DNA of 64,000 bases from Macrostomum hystrix (taxonomy: Eukaryota; Platyhelminthes; Macrostomidae). This document shows positions 11,796 through 22,906 of this stretch, one piece after another. The stretch is taken from positions 2,852,001 to 2,916,000 of the forward strand of contig CATNEN010000033.1 in assembly GCA_950097015.1 (NCBI GenBank), given 5' to 3'. The notes beneath the pieces were generated by a model, which made no database searches, was not told where the DNA came from, and was given only the letters and a program-made list of their open reading frames with translations. Position 1 is the first letter of the stretch, and the number at the start of each line of letters is the position of its first letter. Position numbers and translations under genes: made by a program.

Positions 11796-12914
11796 ATGTT
11801 GCTAAAATCGCAGCAATTTAAATTCGGCAGTCCTTCTCTATCCTGTTTTCAAAATGCTGAGAGGACCGTACAAGCCAGTTCCTGGAGTTCGCCTAGATTG
11901 CGCCTGACACGATCGTATGATGAAGGCAGAGATTGGATTCGGCTGGCTGAAACCTTGGAAATCAACAAGCGCACGGCAAGGGGCATTATTGAACGATATG
12001 CTGCAGAGGGACTTGTTGAGAGACTACCCCGAGGAGGCGGACGACCGAAGCTGCTTACTGAAGATCTGATTGAGAGTGTGAAGCTTCTGATTGAAGAAAC
12101 CCCCAATGTCACCCTTGCCAGCATGAGAGACCACCTACAGGCTCAGAATCCTGGCCAACAGGCACCAAGTCTTTCAACGCTCAGTCGGATGCTTGACTGC
12201 CAGCTCATCACTCTAAAGGCCAGTCGTCAGATTACTGCGAACTGGAACACGGACATGGTGAAGGAGGCTCGGTGGCAGTTCGCGAGTTGGATGTTGAATG
12301 ACGGTATGGGAGGGAATCTGGTGTTCATGGACGAGTTTGGAGTGAATTTATGGACAGCAAGGAGTCGGGCTCGCGCACCCAGAGGCGAACGAGCCGTTAT
12401 GATTACGAGCGGACAACGAGGGAGAAACCTGACAATTTGTCTGGCGGTTTCACCCCAATGGGGTCTGGTACACCATGCGCTGGTGGATGGCGGATTCACA
12501 AGCGGCCATTTCGCAGCATTTTTGTCTGAGTTAAATGAGCTAGTGGACGAGCCATGGACTCTGGTGTATGATGGCGCTCGCGCTCACAACAATGTTCCTG
12601 GGCTTGATGCAGGTCATTCCACCAAACAGCTGGCTCCATACTCGCCCTTTTTAAATGCGGCTGAGATGGCTGGCTCCTGCTTAAAGACTGCCGTCGGACG
12701 CTTGCTCTCACAGCCTGAAGTTCGTGCGGAACTGCTCAATACGGCTGCAGCAGCAAACCTTGGCATCACATTGCACACCTGGAGAATGGGAATTCTGAGA
12801 CGTGAGGTGACGGTCGCCCTACAGGAGATCACACAGCAGAAGTGCTTGCAGTGGGCAAATCACACGGCAACCTACTTGAATCGCTGCCTGAATCATGAAG
12901 ACATTTTGGCATAA
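11796..12914 (+). CDS. DDE transposase, Tc1/mariner/IS630 superfamily
   Basis: The 372-aa frame has an ATG start at 11796, just inside the left inverted repeat. A winged-helix DNA-binding region is visible around residues 45-85 (AETLEINKRTARGIIERYA, then a GGGRPK hook). The catalytic core shows D179 (VFMDEFGVNLW), D259 (LVYDGARAHN) and, within PYSPFLNAAE, E290. Motifs two and three are 30 residues apart, a little shorter than the usual 34 of Tc1. In this superfamily the enzyme cuts the element ends and integrates at TA. No stop or frameshift interrupts the frame, so it could be active. The first 30 residues are not recognisable, and a later start is possible. Confidence 0.9.
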   Translation: MLLKSQQFKFGSPSLSCFQNAERTVQASSWSSPRLRLTRSYDEGRDWIRLAETLEINKRTARGIIERYAAEGLVERLPRGGGRPKLLTEDLIESVKLLIEETPNVTLASMRDHLQAQNPGQQAPSLSTLSRMLDCQLITLKASRQITANWNTDMVKEARWQFASWMLNDGMGGNLVFMDEFGVNLWTARSRARAPRGERAVMITSGQRGRNLTICLAVSPQWGLVHHALVDGGFTSGHFAAFLSELNELVDEPWTLVYDGARAHNNVPGLDAGHSTKQLAPYSPFLNAAEMAGSCLKTAVGRLLSQPEVRAELLNTAAAANLGITLHTWRMGILRREVTVALQEITQQKCLQWANHTATYLNRCLNHEDILA

Positions 12915-13046
12915 TTGATTGCTCTTTTCTTTGATCGTTCGGTTGACTTCATTCTTCATCAGTTCGCAAACTTTGTTTCCTCTTTGATTGTTTCCCCTTC
13001 GAAGCTTTTTGTCCTGTCAAATGAATACAAGCCATTGGCGCGTAAC

Positions 13047-13179
13047 GCGAATTCAAATGCTATTTCGGCGAATTCAATCTCGAATTTTAGCTTAATTTCT
13101 ATGGGCTTACTATTTTTAGACCACATTGGCTTCTATGGGGAATTGTTTTGCAGTTTCGGCGAATTCAATTGCAAAAAGG
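13047..13179 (-). repeat. Right terminal inverted repeat
   Basis: Inverted partner of 11646-11778, followed directly by the target TA. Confidence 0.92.
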
Positions 13180-13187
13180 TATAATTT

Positions 13188-13413
13188 AACAACATTGAAC
13201 AACGCTGAGCAAGGGTTTTAATGAACATCGTTAAACTATGTCTATTGTATTCTTGTATTTCAAACGTTAAGTGTGTATTTTCATTGAGCAACGCTGGGGA
13301 TTCCCGCCATTAAATACCGCGGGGTTTTAATGGACGACATTAAAAAACCCCGGTGGAATGTCTATGGTGCAAACAGAACCGCTGGGAATCCCAGCGTAGC
13401 TCAATGAAAATAT
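13188..13413. repeat. Dispersed MITE-like repeat, copy 1
   Basis: The block from AACAACGCTGAGCAAGGG to ATACCGCGGGGTTTTAATGG recurs at 50166-50335. Inside copy 1, ATTTTCATTGAGC..ACGCTGGG near 13278 is inverted at about 13383-13413. The unit is therefore a short inverted-repeat element with no coding capacity. It starts 8 bp after the transposon's right TA. Confidence 0.75.
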
Positions 13414-14696
13414 ATACCCGCTATTTCGGGCATCAATGTCTGTGACCTCGGATATACTCGTATTCTTACATTCAAATGTTTGCTTCATTTTGGAGCCTTT
13501 TATTTCCCTTTATGCTATTTAGCTTAGCTCGCTGCCTTGTAGCCCTTTAAGCAGTAGTGTTCAGTATTAACTAATAATTATTAACTATTGTTCGCTCACT
13601 CTCTAAAATAAATTTTCTCCCATTTTATACTGCAAAAATCTAACATAATTTTCTGTGACGAAACCTCAATAACACCTAAATTCAGTTCTAAAACCAATCG
13701 CATATTATACACTCGATGGCAATGTCAGTGTAGCAGCAGTTCGGCGTGATGTCTCCGAGCTGCAGGAAATACTCGTAAAAGCCTGTTGTGCTTCAGTCTT
13801 GTTATCTTCCACTTTTATGGAATAATGCCGTGGCACTTTCCATAAATGTTATTGTTTATCGCTGAATTCATGTTAGACAACTTGGCTTATGCAACAATGC
13901 TTTCTTGCAGTTAAATGGGTACCAGCATTAGCTGGGGTAATTGAGGGTGGCGGTGGCGCCCCTCTGTGTCCATGGACTCAACGGACGTTCGTTCATATGC
14001 GCGGTCGGTTGCACATGTGAACCAGTGCTTAACATATTATTTTTTTATTAAAAATTCGCAATTACTCTGCTTTAGAAACGTTTGTCTCGCATAGGCGTAA
14101 TATTTTCCATGTAACACTTTTACAGCAGGTTGTCAGTCGATTCACAGAATCTAATGACAGATAATGACAGTGTTAAAGCAAGCCAATAGACTCATTCAGT
14201 TTAGCAGAGATTTAAGGCATTGTCGGTTGTTAATTACTTGTCTATTTAGCCATTAGGACACAGCATGGTTAAACAATGCTCTATTATTTTCAAAAGATAA
14301 TGACATTATCATGCACTAGTTTGTGTGATTTTCAGTGATCAATAAATGCCAAAAAAATTCACCAGAACAAAATACGCGCATGACGATACGACCTGCTACA
14401 ACACTAAATACACATGCATAGTAAAAAGACTTAAGTCAAAACTACAAGCAGGAATGATATAGGGTAAAGCGAAATTTGTACTTCATAAAAATAGACAGAC
14501 AAAAACTCACACAGGCTGTGGTGTAGTAGAATATTTAAAAATGAATGAAAAGATGCCAAACTAATAAAAAAGGATATTCGTAAAAAACGTTCAGGCTAAG
14601 AATAAAATGTCTGGACTTTAATGCCATTGTACTAAACAGGTCATTAAACTGTTGCCACGGAGTCCTAGCTGCGTTCAACAATAGTGAACTGCCCGA
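13414..14696. other. AT-rich intergenic DNA with a SINE 3' fragment at about 13912-13990
   Basis: No gene was seen. The segment GGTACCAGCATTAGCTGGGG to CCATGGACTCAACGG matches the 3' part of the SINE at 26460-26530, so it is probably a truncated SINE copy. Confidence 0.55.
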
Positions 14697-15060
14697 AGCA
14701 GCAGGAAGGTGAATCCCAGGCCTAGAACTGCAGAAAGAAGGGGAATCCCAGGCCTTGAACTGCAGAAAGAAGGGGAATCCCAGGCCTTGAACTGCAGAAA
14801 GAAGGGGAATCCCAGGCCTAGAACTGCAGCAGGAAGGTGAATCCCAGGCCTAGAACTGAAGCAGGAATGTGAATCCCAGGCCTAGAACTGCAGCAGGAAG
14901 GTGAATCCCGGGCCTAGAACTGAAGCAGGAATGTGAATCCCAGGCCTAGAACTGCAGCAGGAAGGTGAATCCCAGGCCTAGAACTGCAGCAGGAAGGTGA
15001 ATCCCGGGCCTAGAACTGCAGCAGGAAGGTGAATCCCAGGCCTAGAACTGCAGCAGGAAG
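14697..15060. repeat. 32-bp minisatellite grown from the 3' end of the MAN2A coding sequence, about 11 copies
   Basis: Each unit contains CCTAGAACTGCAGCAGGAAG, the reverse complement of the gene's last codons and TAG stop. Variants with GCAGAAAGAAGGG or GAAGCAGGAATG occur. The copy nearest the gene is the coding one; the others form the 3' untranslated or downstream region. Confidence 0.95.
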
Positions 15061-18000
15061 GTGCGGAAGAAGAACCCGCCAAGCGGCAGCCGCTCGTCCA
15101 GATCCACCCGGGGCCGCTCCATGTGCAGTCCGGTGAGCGACGCCTCTGCCACGCGAGTAGGCCGACGCCCGCCAGCGGGAAACAGGCCACCTAAACTGAA
15201 GCCATCGGCGCTGTCGCATAGCCTGTCGTCAGGAGGTCCTCGACGCAGTCCGCACAGGCTGGGCTGGTTGTGCAGCACCAGCAGAGCGTGGAACTTATGT
15301 CCGATTGGCAGCAGGCGGTAGGTGACAATCTCCAGAGAACAGGGCAGGCCGGCCGGCGGCAGCAGGGCCGTCTGGGCCGGCGCATCATCGCCTGCGCCCA
15401 GCAAGAAGACCAGCGGCCGTTGAACAAGCCGCCGCGACAGAGTCACCTCTGAGGGCGTCAGGAAGTCGCCAACTTGGCGCTCCTCATCGCCTGTGGCAGG
15501 CGGAGCCGCGGCTTCGGTGGACCAGTGGAGCAGGAAGTCGCTGCGAGCCGGGTAGACATGCCCGATGGCCTGGCCGACTCCGCGGCTGTCATCCTGCGGA
15601 GGGATTTGCTATTCGGAGTAGTTAAACTGCCGATGGGATTCCTCGATACCACACCTTGGGTTATTCGCTAAATTTGTGCTTTTTTCTAAATACCAGTGGG
15701 TTTCAACGGGAATCGAATATAACAACTGCTAATTCCTATAGGACAGTTGAGAATTCCTACAGGAAAACTGATAAAACCTATAGGATAAACTAATAATCCT
15801 TATAGGATGAGACTCTAATAGGAATCTCAAACCTGATCCAGTAGAGTTAGAGCTAATCCCAGTAGAGTTAGTGCTAATCCCAGTAGAGTTAGTGCTAATC
15901 CCAGTAGATTTAGTGCTAATCCCAGTAGAGTTAGTGCTAATCCCAGTAGAGTTAGAGCTAATCCCAGTAGAGTTAGTACTAATCCCAGTAGATTTAGTGC
16001 TAATCCCAGTAGAGTTAGTGCTAATCCCAGTAGAGTTAGTACTAAACTAATAGCCCAGCCGAAGAATCACGGTTTAAAAAAAGCGCACCTGAGAGGTACG
16101 CCGGTGCAGGAAAATATCGATTCTGCCGTCGGGCAGCAGAGCTGCTCCGTGACTCTGGCCAGTCAGCACGGCCACACGACGCCGCTGTCCGCCCAGCGGG
16201 CCGCTGCCAGTGAGCACGAGGGCGCCGGTGACAGGATAGACGCCGGATTCGAATGGCGCCTTGAATGGCCGGTGCCGCCTAACCAGGGCGGCCGAGTTGG
16301 CGTCCGTGTAGAAATAGCGGCCATTGTCCAGACTAAAGTTGGCCCGCATGACCAGCTCGAGATCCACTGGCCTGGCCATATCCGAGCTCTCAGTGGTGGG
16401 TAGATCGGCCAGGTTGGTGACGCGCACGGCAGAGTCAAGCGCCGCGGAGCCTGTGCTGTACAGAGCCAGGCGGCTGCGGTAGCGATTCTGCTGGCGCACA
16501 ATGCAGCTGCGGAGGCCGCCGCGCAGCCAGTAGATCACCGTGTCCGTCTGCAGGCCCTCGCGGGAGAGCGGAGCGCCGGAGTCCACCTGGTGCGGGACGA
16601 GAAATGAACTACACGTGCGAATAGAATGCATACTACTAACGACAAAGATTTCAAGTAGTATACTACAAAGAACTACGCCTAAAATATTTCGAAGTGACTG
16701 CACTCACCCCGCCGCCCATGATGTAGGCGCCGCGCCTGGTAGACTTGGCCAGCCGCAGGAAGCCGAACTCCAGCCCGAATCCGGCAGTGGCCTGAGCGCG
16801 CCCGCCCGGACCCGACCGTGTCGTGACGCTGACAAAGTCCGGCTCCTGGCTGGCCAGGCTGAAGTTGAGAGCAAGCCGGTCATTGGCCAGTGTGAGGCTG
16901 CGCAGGGCACTCGGCTTCAATGCCGAGTCGTCCAGGCGGCCAACCCGCGGCCACATTAAGCTGCTGTGAGCAAAGTTCATTGCAATGTCCACTGGCGGGC
17001 AGCGAGTCGAGTCTCCTCGGTCCCGATGGACTTCAGCGGCGGCGACGGAGGTGAAGCCGATGCGCGTAGCCGACATTGGCGGCATGTTCAGGCAGATCAA
17101 CAGGTTGAATCGGGCGTCGCTGATGCCGCCTGAGATGCCGTCGAAATGCGGCTCAACTTGGCAGCGAATGCGGAGTTGACCGGCTCGTTGCGGTGGCACC
17201 AGCCGCACGGAGGCCGCTGAAGCAGGAGGTCCGCGCAGCACCACTGTGGCACAGTCGTATCGAGCCTGCGCCATGGGGTTTAGCAGGACCAGCTGGCTGA
17301 GCTGCTGCCTTGTCGCTGCCGATGGGATCTAAGCAGGGAAACCAAAAAGTTGTAAAAAGTCAATCATGTTGTGAGAAGATACTCAGGTGAAGCGCTTGTT
17401 TACCTCAAAGCCGACCGGGCCAGGCAGTTTTGGCGGCGTCCGCCAGCCACCGTCGAACGCCCATGCGAAGGTCGACGAAGCGGCGGCCTTGGAGGCACCC
17501 ATTAGCCGGTCCAGCACTGCAGACAGCGCCTCAGCGGAGCGGTTGAAGGCGCCGGGAAGCATCCTGGCCAGGTACTGCTCCTCGATGACATCCTGCGTGG
17601 AGGTGCCTGTGATGGAGTCGTGATGCTGGAATAGGGATAAATTGCGTCTCGCCCACTCCAGCTTGGGGAAGACGTCCGCGTGCAGCTGCCGATGGCCGAG
17701 GCTCAGGACGGCCGTGGTGGCAAAGATCTCTGCGGCTCGCAGCAGCGACTCGATTTCCCGGCTGCAGCTGCAGATTTGGAAACAAGCAATCATCAATGAT
17801 TTGATAAATACTACTCATCGATGATAGTAATTAGATAGAGTCATGCTAATGTTTGCTAACCGTTTCAATCCGGGCCTAGAAGTGAAGTAGCCGCTCCAAT
17901 AGTCCTCATCCTTGTCTGTGTAGGTGAAAAAGTCGCCCATGAAGTTTGGCAAGCCGTCGCCAGCCGGTTCTTTGGCCAGCTCAGTACGCACCGCGGCAAA

Positions 18001-19263
18001 ATAATCCCTAATAGTACCAAACTTGATCTCCACATTCATGGCCGGGTGGCTGTTCATGAAGTCCATGAGCTTCTTGTAGTTGTTGTACTGCTGGTTCCAC
18101 TCCTCTTCCCGATCCCAGCGGAAGTCGTCGCCGAGCGGCATCATGACAACATTGTGCCTGAAGAACTTGCTCTTGGCCTCCAACTGCTGGAACAGCATGT
18201 CGGATAGGCGATTCACATTCTTGCTATCAATGTTTGTGCCAATGCTCTCAGAAGATTCTCCGTCGATGTTGCGAAAGTCAAAGTACAGGCAGAACGATGG
18301 ATTGGGGCCGCAAGAGTATTTGATCTGGTACAGCATGAATGGCAAAATGCTGGTCAGCAGTTGGGTGTCGGGCCCGTGTCCAGTGCTGCTCCAGAATGAC
18401 TGCCAATGGAACTCCAGCGATCGGTCGCGCCTCAACATGTCCTTGATGTGCTCGTTGATGCGCAGGATGACGTAGTTTTTAATGCCCGCCAGCGCCTGCA
18501 GGTGAGGCGACAGCATGGAGTAGCCGAACGGATCCACGTTCCAGTAGGTTTCGGGTGCCACGCCAAGGTTCTGCTGCAGCCACAGGTGTCCGTCCAGCAT
18601 CTGGTTGATCAATGCAAAATAGTGTGTCGACGCTTCGTCTGGTGACACCCATCCACCGCCAGTGATCTCCAAGCGGCCCTGGCGCACCAGAGCCTTCATG
18701 TCGGCCCGCTGTTTTGGTGTGGCCTCGGCGAACCAGGTGCTGAGGAAGACGGACTCGGTCCAGATGAACCGCATATCCGGCCATTTAGTCAGGTATTTCA
18801 ATGCGTAATTCAGCACATTACGCGTCTGGAGGTGATAATAAGACTCGTAGGACCTTATCCAGTTGGGATCGTTGTGCGAATGCGGCACAACAAACACTGT
18901 CAGCTTTCTGCCTTTGGGCTTCAATGACAACAGCGAGGCTGGCACCTGGACGCCATTCTCAAAGGTGACAGCCTTCGGATCATAGCGGCGGTCAAACCGG
19001 CCTAGCAGCTGATTGGCGAATGTGGTCTTTGTTCCCGCTGTTTGCTGGTTGATCCGGGTGCAAAGCGAGCCGGCCTCGAAGTCATGCAGTTTCGGCTTAG
19101 CCAATGGACGCAGCGGGTCGTCAAGCAGTGGCACCTCCAGCGCCGCATCATCGTTGATGGAATAACTGCTCTCGCGGTGAAAGGTGGCGGAGAAGTAGGT
19201 AAGTAGTAGGAAAGCCAATGCGAACAGGGCCAGAAGGCACCAGATGCGTGTTTTAAATCGCAT
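15042..19263 (-). CDS. MAN2A1: Golgi alpha-mannosidase II (GH38), complete
   Basis: Five exons: 17861-19263, 17404-17761, 16708-17328, 16089-16586 and 15042-15593, all with GT-AG junctions. They join without frame breaks into 1143 aa, the usual MAN2A length (MAN2A1 or MAN2A2 type). Residues 8-24 form the type II signal anchor after a short basic cytosolic tail. The GH38 zinc site is visible: HSHND (H130, D132), nucleophile D244 in WNVDPFGYS and HHDSITGT (H515). The candidate acid/base is D380 in PLGDDFRW. In the family the enzyme trims two mannoses from GlcNAcMan5GlcNAc2 in the medial Golgi. The usual PGW after HSHND is PNW here. The C-terminal beta domain includes LHRRTSQ|DDSRGVGQ across the last splice. 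Introns 1-3 are only 99, 75 and 121 bp; intron 4 carries a minisatellite. The last codons lie within another array. Confidence 0.95.
15838..16050. repeat. 21-bp minisatellite in MAN2A intron 4, about 10 copies
   Basis: The unit is CTAATCCCAGTAGAGTTAGTG. On the sense (minus) strand it starts about 40 bp after the donor and contains CACTAACTCTACT, a branch-point-like word. Upstream, near 15730-15820, a looser repeat of CCTATAGGA type is seen. Confidence 0.93.
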
Positions 19264-22200
19264 GTTGGAACATTCACGAGTCTGGAGTCAGTGCATTAAT
19301 GGATTGAAACTTCCCCTGAAATGGAATTTTAGCAGTTCAAAAAAACTGAATTTATACAATTTATAGATTTCTTTATTTGATTTAGCAGAAATTTTGGTTA
19401 TCTACCCAAAGCATATAAGACCTAGTTGGAGTCATGGTGACTTGGATAGTATACAAGAAAATGTTATTAAAGTAAACATTGCTTTGTTTCAGCTTTCAGA
19501 AAAGAAAAATCACTATTAATGATTTGTGAAAGCTTCATAAGAATAGTTATTTTATATAAAAATTATAAACTAACAAAAGTTTGTAGAATGTTATTGCTAA
19601 TTAAAACCAGGTGTTACATAATAAATGTGAACTCTATTCAAATAATTAAATCATATTGCAATAGCCAATTAGCTGGAAATTGGTATACTGTCTTCTGTGG
19701 TATTACTGCTCATAAGTATCAACCTTTTGGAGTCAATATAATGGTTTAGTTACACAGCTATCACCCTCAAAATATAGTCAGATGAGTTCTTTCTTTATTC
19801 CAGCTAGTTGACCAACATTAGTATATCTTACTCATGACTCATGGCAATACATGGCAATGACTTGGCTTAGGCCCATCACTGTGGAGACTTTAGGGCAAGG
19901 GATCAACACAAGCTGACACTAGGACTAAATCTTTAAAAGTTAATGCAGTAGAATCATGCACCTAAATGCACTGGTGTACAGAAGCTGTGACTGTTTGACA
20001 TGAGTTAGGCATATGAGCTCATTTTAAACTATATTATCAGGCTACCTATAGCAAATAAAACTGGAGACTTAGACAAATTATTCAGTAGATTGGACAAGAA
20101 AATCATAGCAAATTCTGTATTAGCAACAAGGCTATAGCAATTCTTAAGCTAGTAAGCTAGTCTCAGTTATAAAAAAATAACAAATTATTTTATAAGTTAT
20201 TATTTGTGACTAAAGTGTTGCATCTATAAATATAATACATAAACACAACTTTAGATTTTAGCTGTTGTGGTCTACAAAAGCTTTCCCCATCTTTTGTTTA
20301 AAATTATACAAAAATTTTATTACTAGGCACTATCAGCATAGTTGATTTTTAGTTTGTATTACGCCCTTTGGCTTTGCAAATATAAGACATTTTTATTAGG
20401 CCCAGTAGCAAAATATTTTCTAGTTTCATATTAATGCAACCCTGCTTTTCCAGCCCCAATCACAAAATGTTCAGGAATTAAATTAATTGAATTAAATTAA
20501 ATTAATCACCAAGTAACGACCTACTTAGCATCCATAGTTTAGTGGCAGTATTTTTTGTTTTAGGCATAACAATGGCATAATTGAGCATGGTAGGTATATA
20601 TATAAAAAGCCTTAGTTTCTAACTTCCTAGTTTCTAACAATCTAACGTCTTAACTGAACGCATTTAGATAATAGCTGATCTTCTGGTATCACAAGATATT
20701 AAGATATTTATCAAAATAACAGATTTTATGTTCAGCTTTCCCAGAAAGTAAAAGTTTGAATTGTGCTTCCTCTATTTTCCGCAAAATCTTTTAATTTTAA
20801 CAAGTATCCTCGTAATAAAATAGCATCGCTAATCGGGTATGTTGTGAGGTATTTTTCAGTACCAATAAAAATAATGCTATTATTATAAATAAATTTCTTA
20901 TTTATTGCTCTTATTCTTTAGTTTAGAAATCAGCAATTCGATAGCTAGGCCCACAGCTAGAACCCACAGCCCACAGCTAGAGCCGCAGCCCACAGCTAGT
21001 AGCTAGGTCTACTTCTTAACAGGGCGTAATCCCCTTTATAACAATATTACTACAGATGGGGATGGACCGCTTATGTGGTGTGTTAGTCTAGACTAGACCA
21101 ATTTAAAGTGGGCTTTTTAAGTAGTCACAGGCTTTGTAGTACAAGTATTTTTTATCTTTGCTGTTCTTTAACATTAGGACTAATGCTAAATAAATGGTCT
21201 GGTCTAGCCAGATAACTTGAAAATCATCAGTTATATAATTTTAGCTCTCTAAAATCAAAATAATGTAGCTTTAAGGTTTAGCCTCTGGCTACTATTATAG
21301 TCATAGGCACTATACTAGCTATCATTCTTTTCAAATCTTTCGTTACATTGTTTTTCTTAATACTTTCATTTCAAATCAATGCAACAAGTTAGAATTTTTA
21401 TTTTTAAGGTTGCTTTTTTGCACCTAATGAACTGGGGCTGCTTCTGGGGTTCTGGGGAAGGTCGGTGCGTCGAAAGTATTATAATAGGTTGTGTTTAGTA
21501 GAAAATTAAAGAAAAACAAAATGTATCAATATAAATACTAAACATTTTCCTAAACTTGGTTATATTAATTTATTTTGATACCTTACATAAAAAATGAGAA
21601 AAAAAACCCCTAAAAACATAAATAAAATGGTCGTTTCGTCTGCCAAAATACTATGGCAGACGAAAAGGCAGCAGACGAAACGACTGCACACCCATGTCTG
21701 TGGCAAATGTTCAGTGCAGCGTGCAGGGGGTTGAGGAGATAAAAGCAAATTGGTTGACATGCTTGGGAGTGTCTATAGCCAAAAGGGATAAGCTGGTTAG
21801 TGGTCGGGGAAGTATTAGCAGATCTGTGTTCTGCTATCATACTTCTAATTTTCTACCATTAAGTAACACAGACTCAAAGTCTATTAACACCATGGTAGGA
21901 GGCCACTTGGCAGCACTGTCATTTATTGTGGATCCAAACTCCCTCAGGCCTATTATTACCCTTGCTGAATTTTGACATGCCATCTTGCAGAATTTGGACA
22001 CAACATTTTATGCTCATCATATCATTGTTTCCGATTGTTTAATCGTTTCCCATTGTTTCAAAATTATTTACCAATGTTCTTGCATCAATTCTAAATGAAA
22101 CTTTTCAGAAAAACAGTTTAACAAACTATTTAAAAAGAATGCCAGCTATATCTATATAGCTAGTCTTCCCAAAAATGCTCTCTCAACTCTGGAATAACCT

Positions 22201-22906
22201 GTAGTCCTAGGAGTAGTAGTAGTTTTAACATATGTCCTGATTGGTAGTGCTAATTGACATGGTCTGGTGCAAATAATTCTATCTTTATCCATATGAATAC
22301 ATGCCAATAATGCCCACCAAATCTGCAAAAGTCCTTCTGTTAACTATAATTGGCATTGAAAGCTCTAGAAGAAAGGGTTCAAGAATTGTAATTAGAAAAA
22401 AATATCATAAAAATCTGTAAAAACTGACTTTGTTATACAATTAATTTATAGAAAATAATTGAAATTACAAATATAAAAAGCTAAATAAATAAACAAACCA
22501 ACTGACAGTTAAGGTTTTAATTTCCTATTTCTGTGGTCTAGTAGACAATAAGATAAGGTACTAATTCATTAAAATCAGGACATGTTTCTTTCTGAGTTAG
22601 GATACTAATTTATCATAATTAAAATACCCAACTAAGAATAACTTCTTAACAAGATTATCCTTGTTATACTTTTTAGGCATGCTAGAATAAGCTATGCTAG
22701 TTTTCAACTACATGTTCTAAGTTTTGACTTAGCTGTTAGGATTAGACATTGCAATAGGAGATGCCTTGTCACCCAGTTCTAGCTAGCAATGGTGCTAACA
22801 TCCACATTCCATATTGCTGTGCTCCTCTGCATAGTCCAGGAACAGGAGCAGTGCTTGCTCAGTAGCCCTTTGTAGAAAAACTGGCAAAGTTCTCAAGCCT
22901 GAGCTA
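19264..22906. other. AT-rich intergenic DNA
   Basis: No gene, RNA gene or long tandem array was seen across this 3.6 kb. A short CCCACAGCTAGA repeat lies at 20948-21002 and an imperfect palindrome at 21631-21683. Frames here are short and lack family motifs. Confidence 0.55.
21631..21683. repeat. Nested imperfect palindrome
   Basis: The outer arms TCGTTTCGTCTGC and GCAGACGAAACGA are inverted around an inner hairpin with arms TCTGCC and GGCAGA. It could fold into a cruciform. No function is visible. Confidence 0.7.

Larger units (their letters stand above)
11646..13179 (+). mobile_element. Complete Tc1/mariner/IS630-type DNA transposon
   Basis: The element begins CCTTTTTGCAATTGAATTCG and ends with the reverse complement. 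The terminal inverted repeats are about 133 bp each (11646-11778 and 13047-13179) and nearly identical. The flanking TA dinucleotides at 11644-11645 and 13180-13181 are the target duplication expected for this superfamily. One long transposase frame fills the interior. Intact ends and an intact frame suggest a recent insertion. Confidence 0.92.

Noticed and set aside
16104-17179. Plus-strand open frames opposite MAN2A
   Set aside because: They are shadows of GC-rich coding exons on the minus strand, which carry the GH38 motifs.
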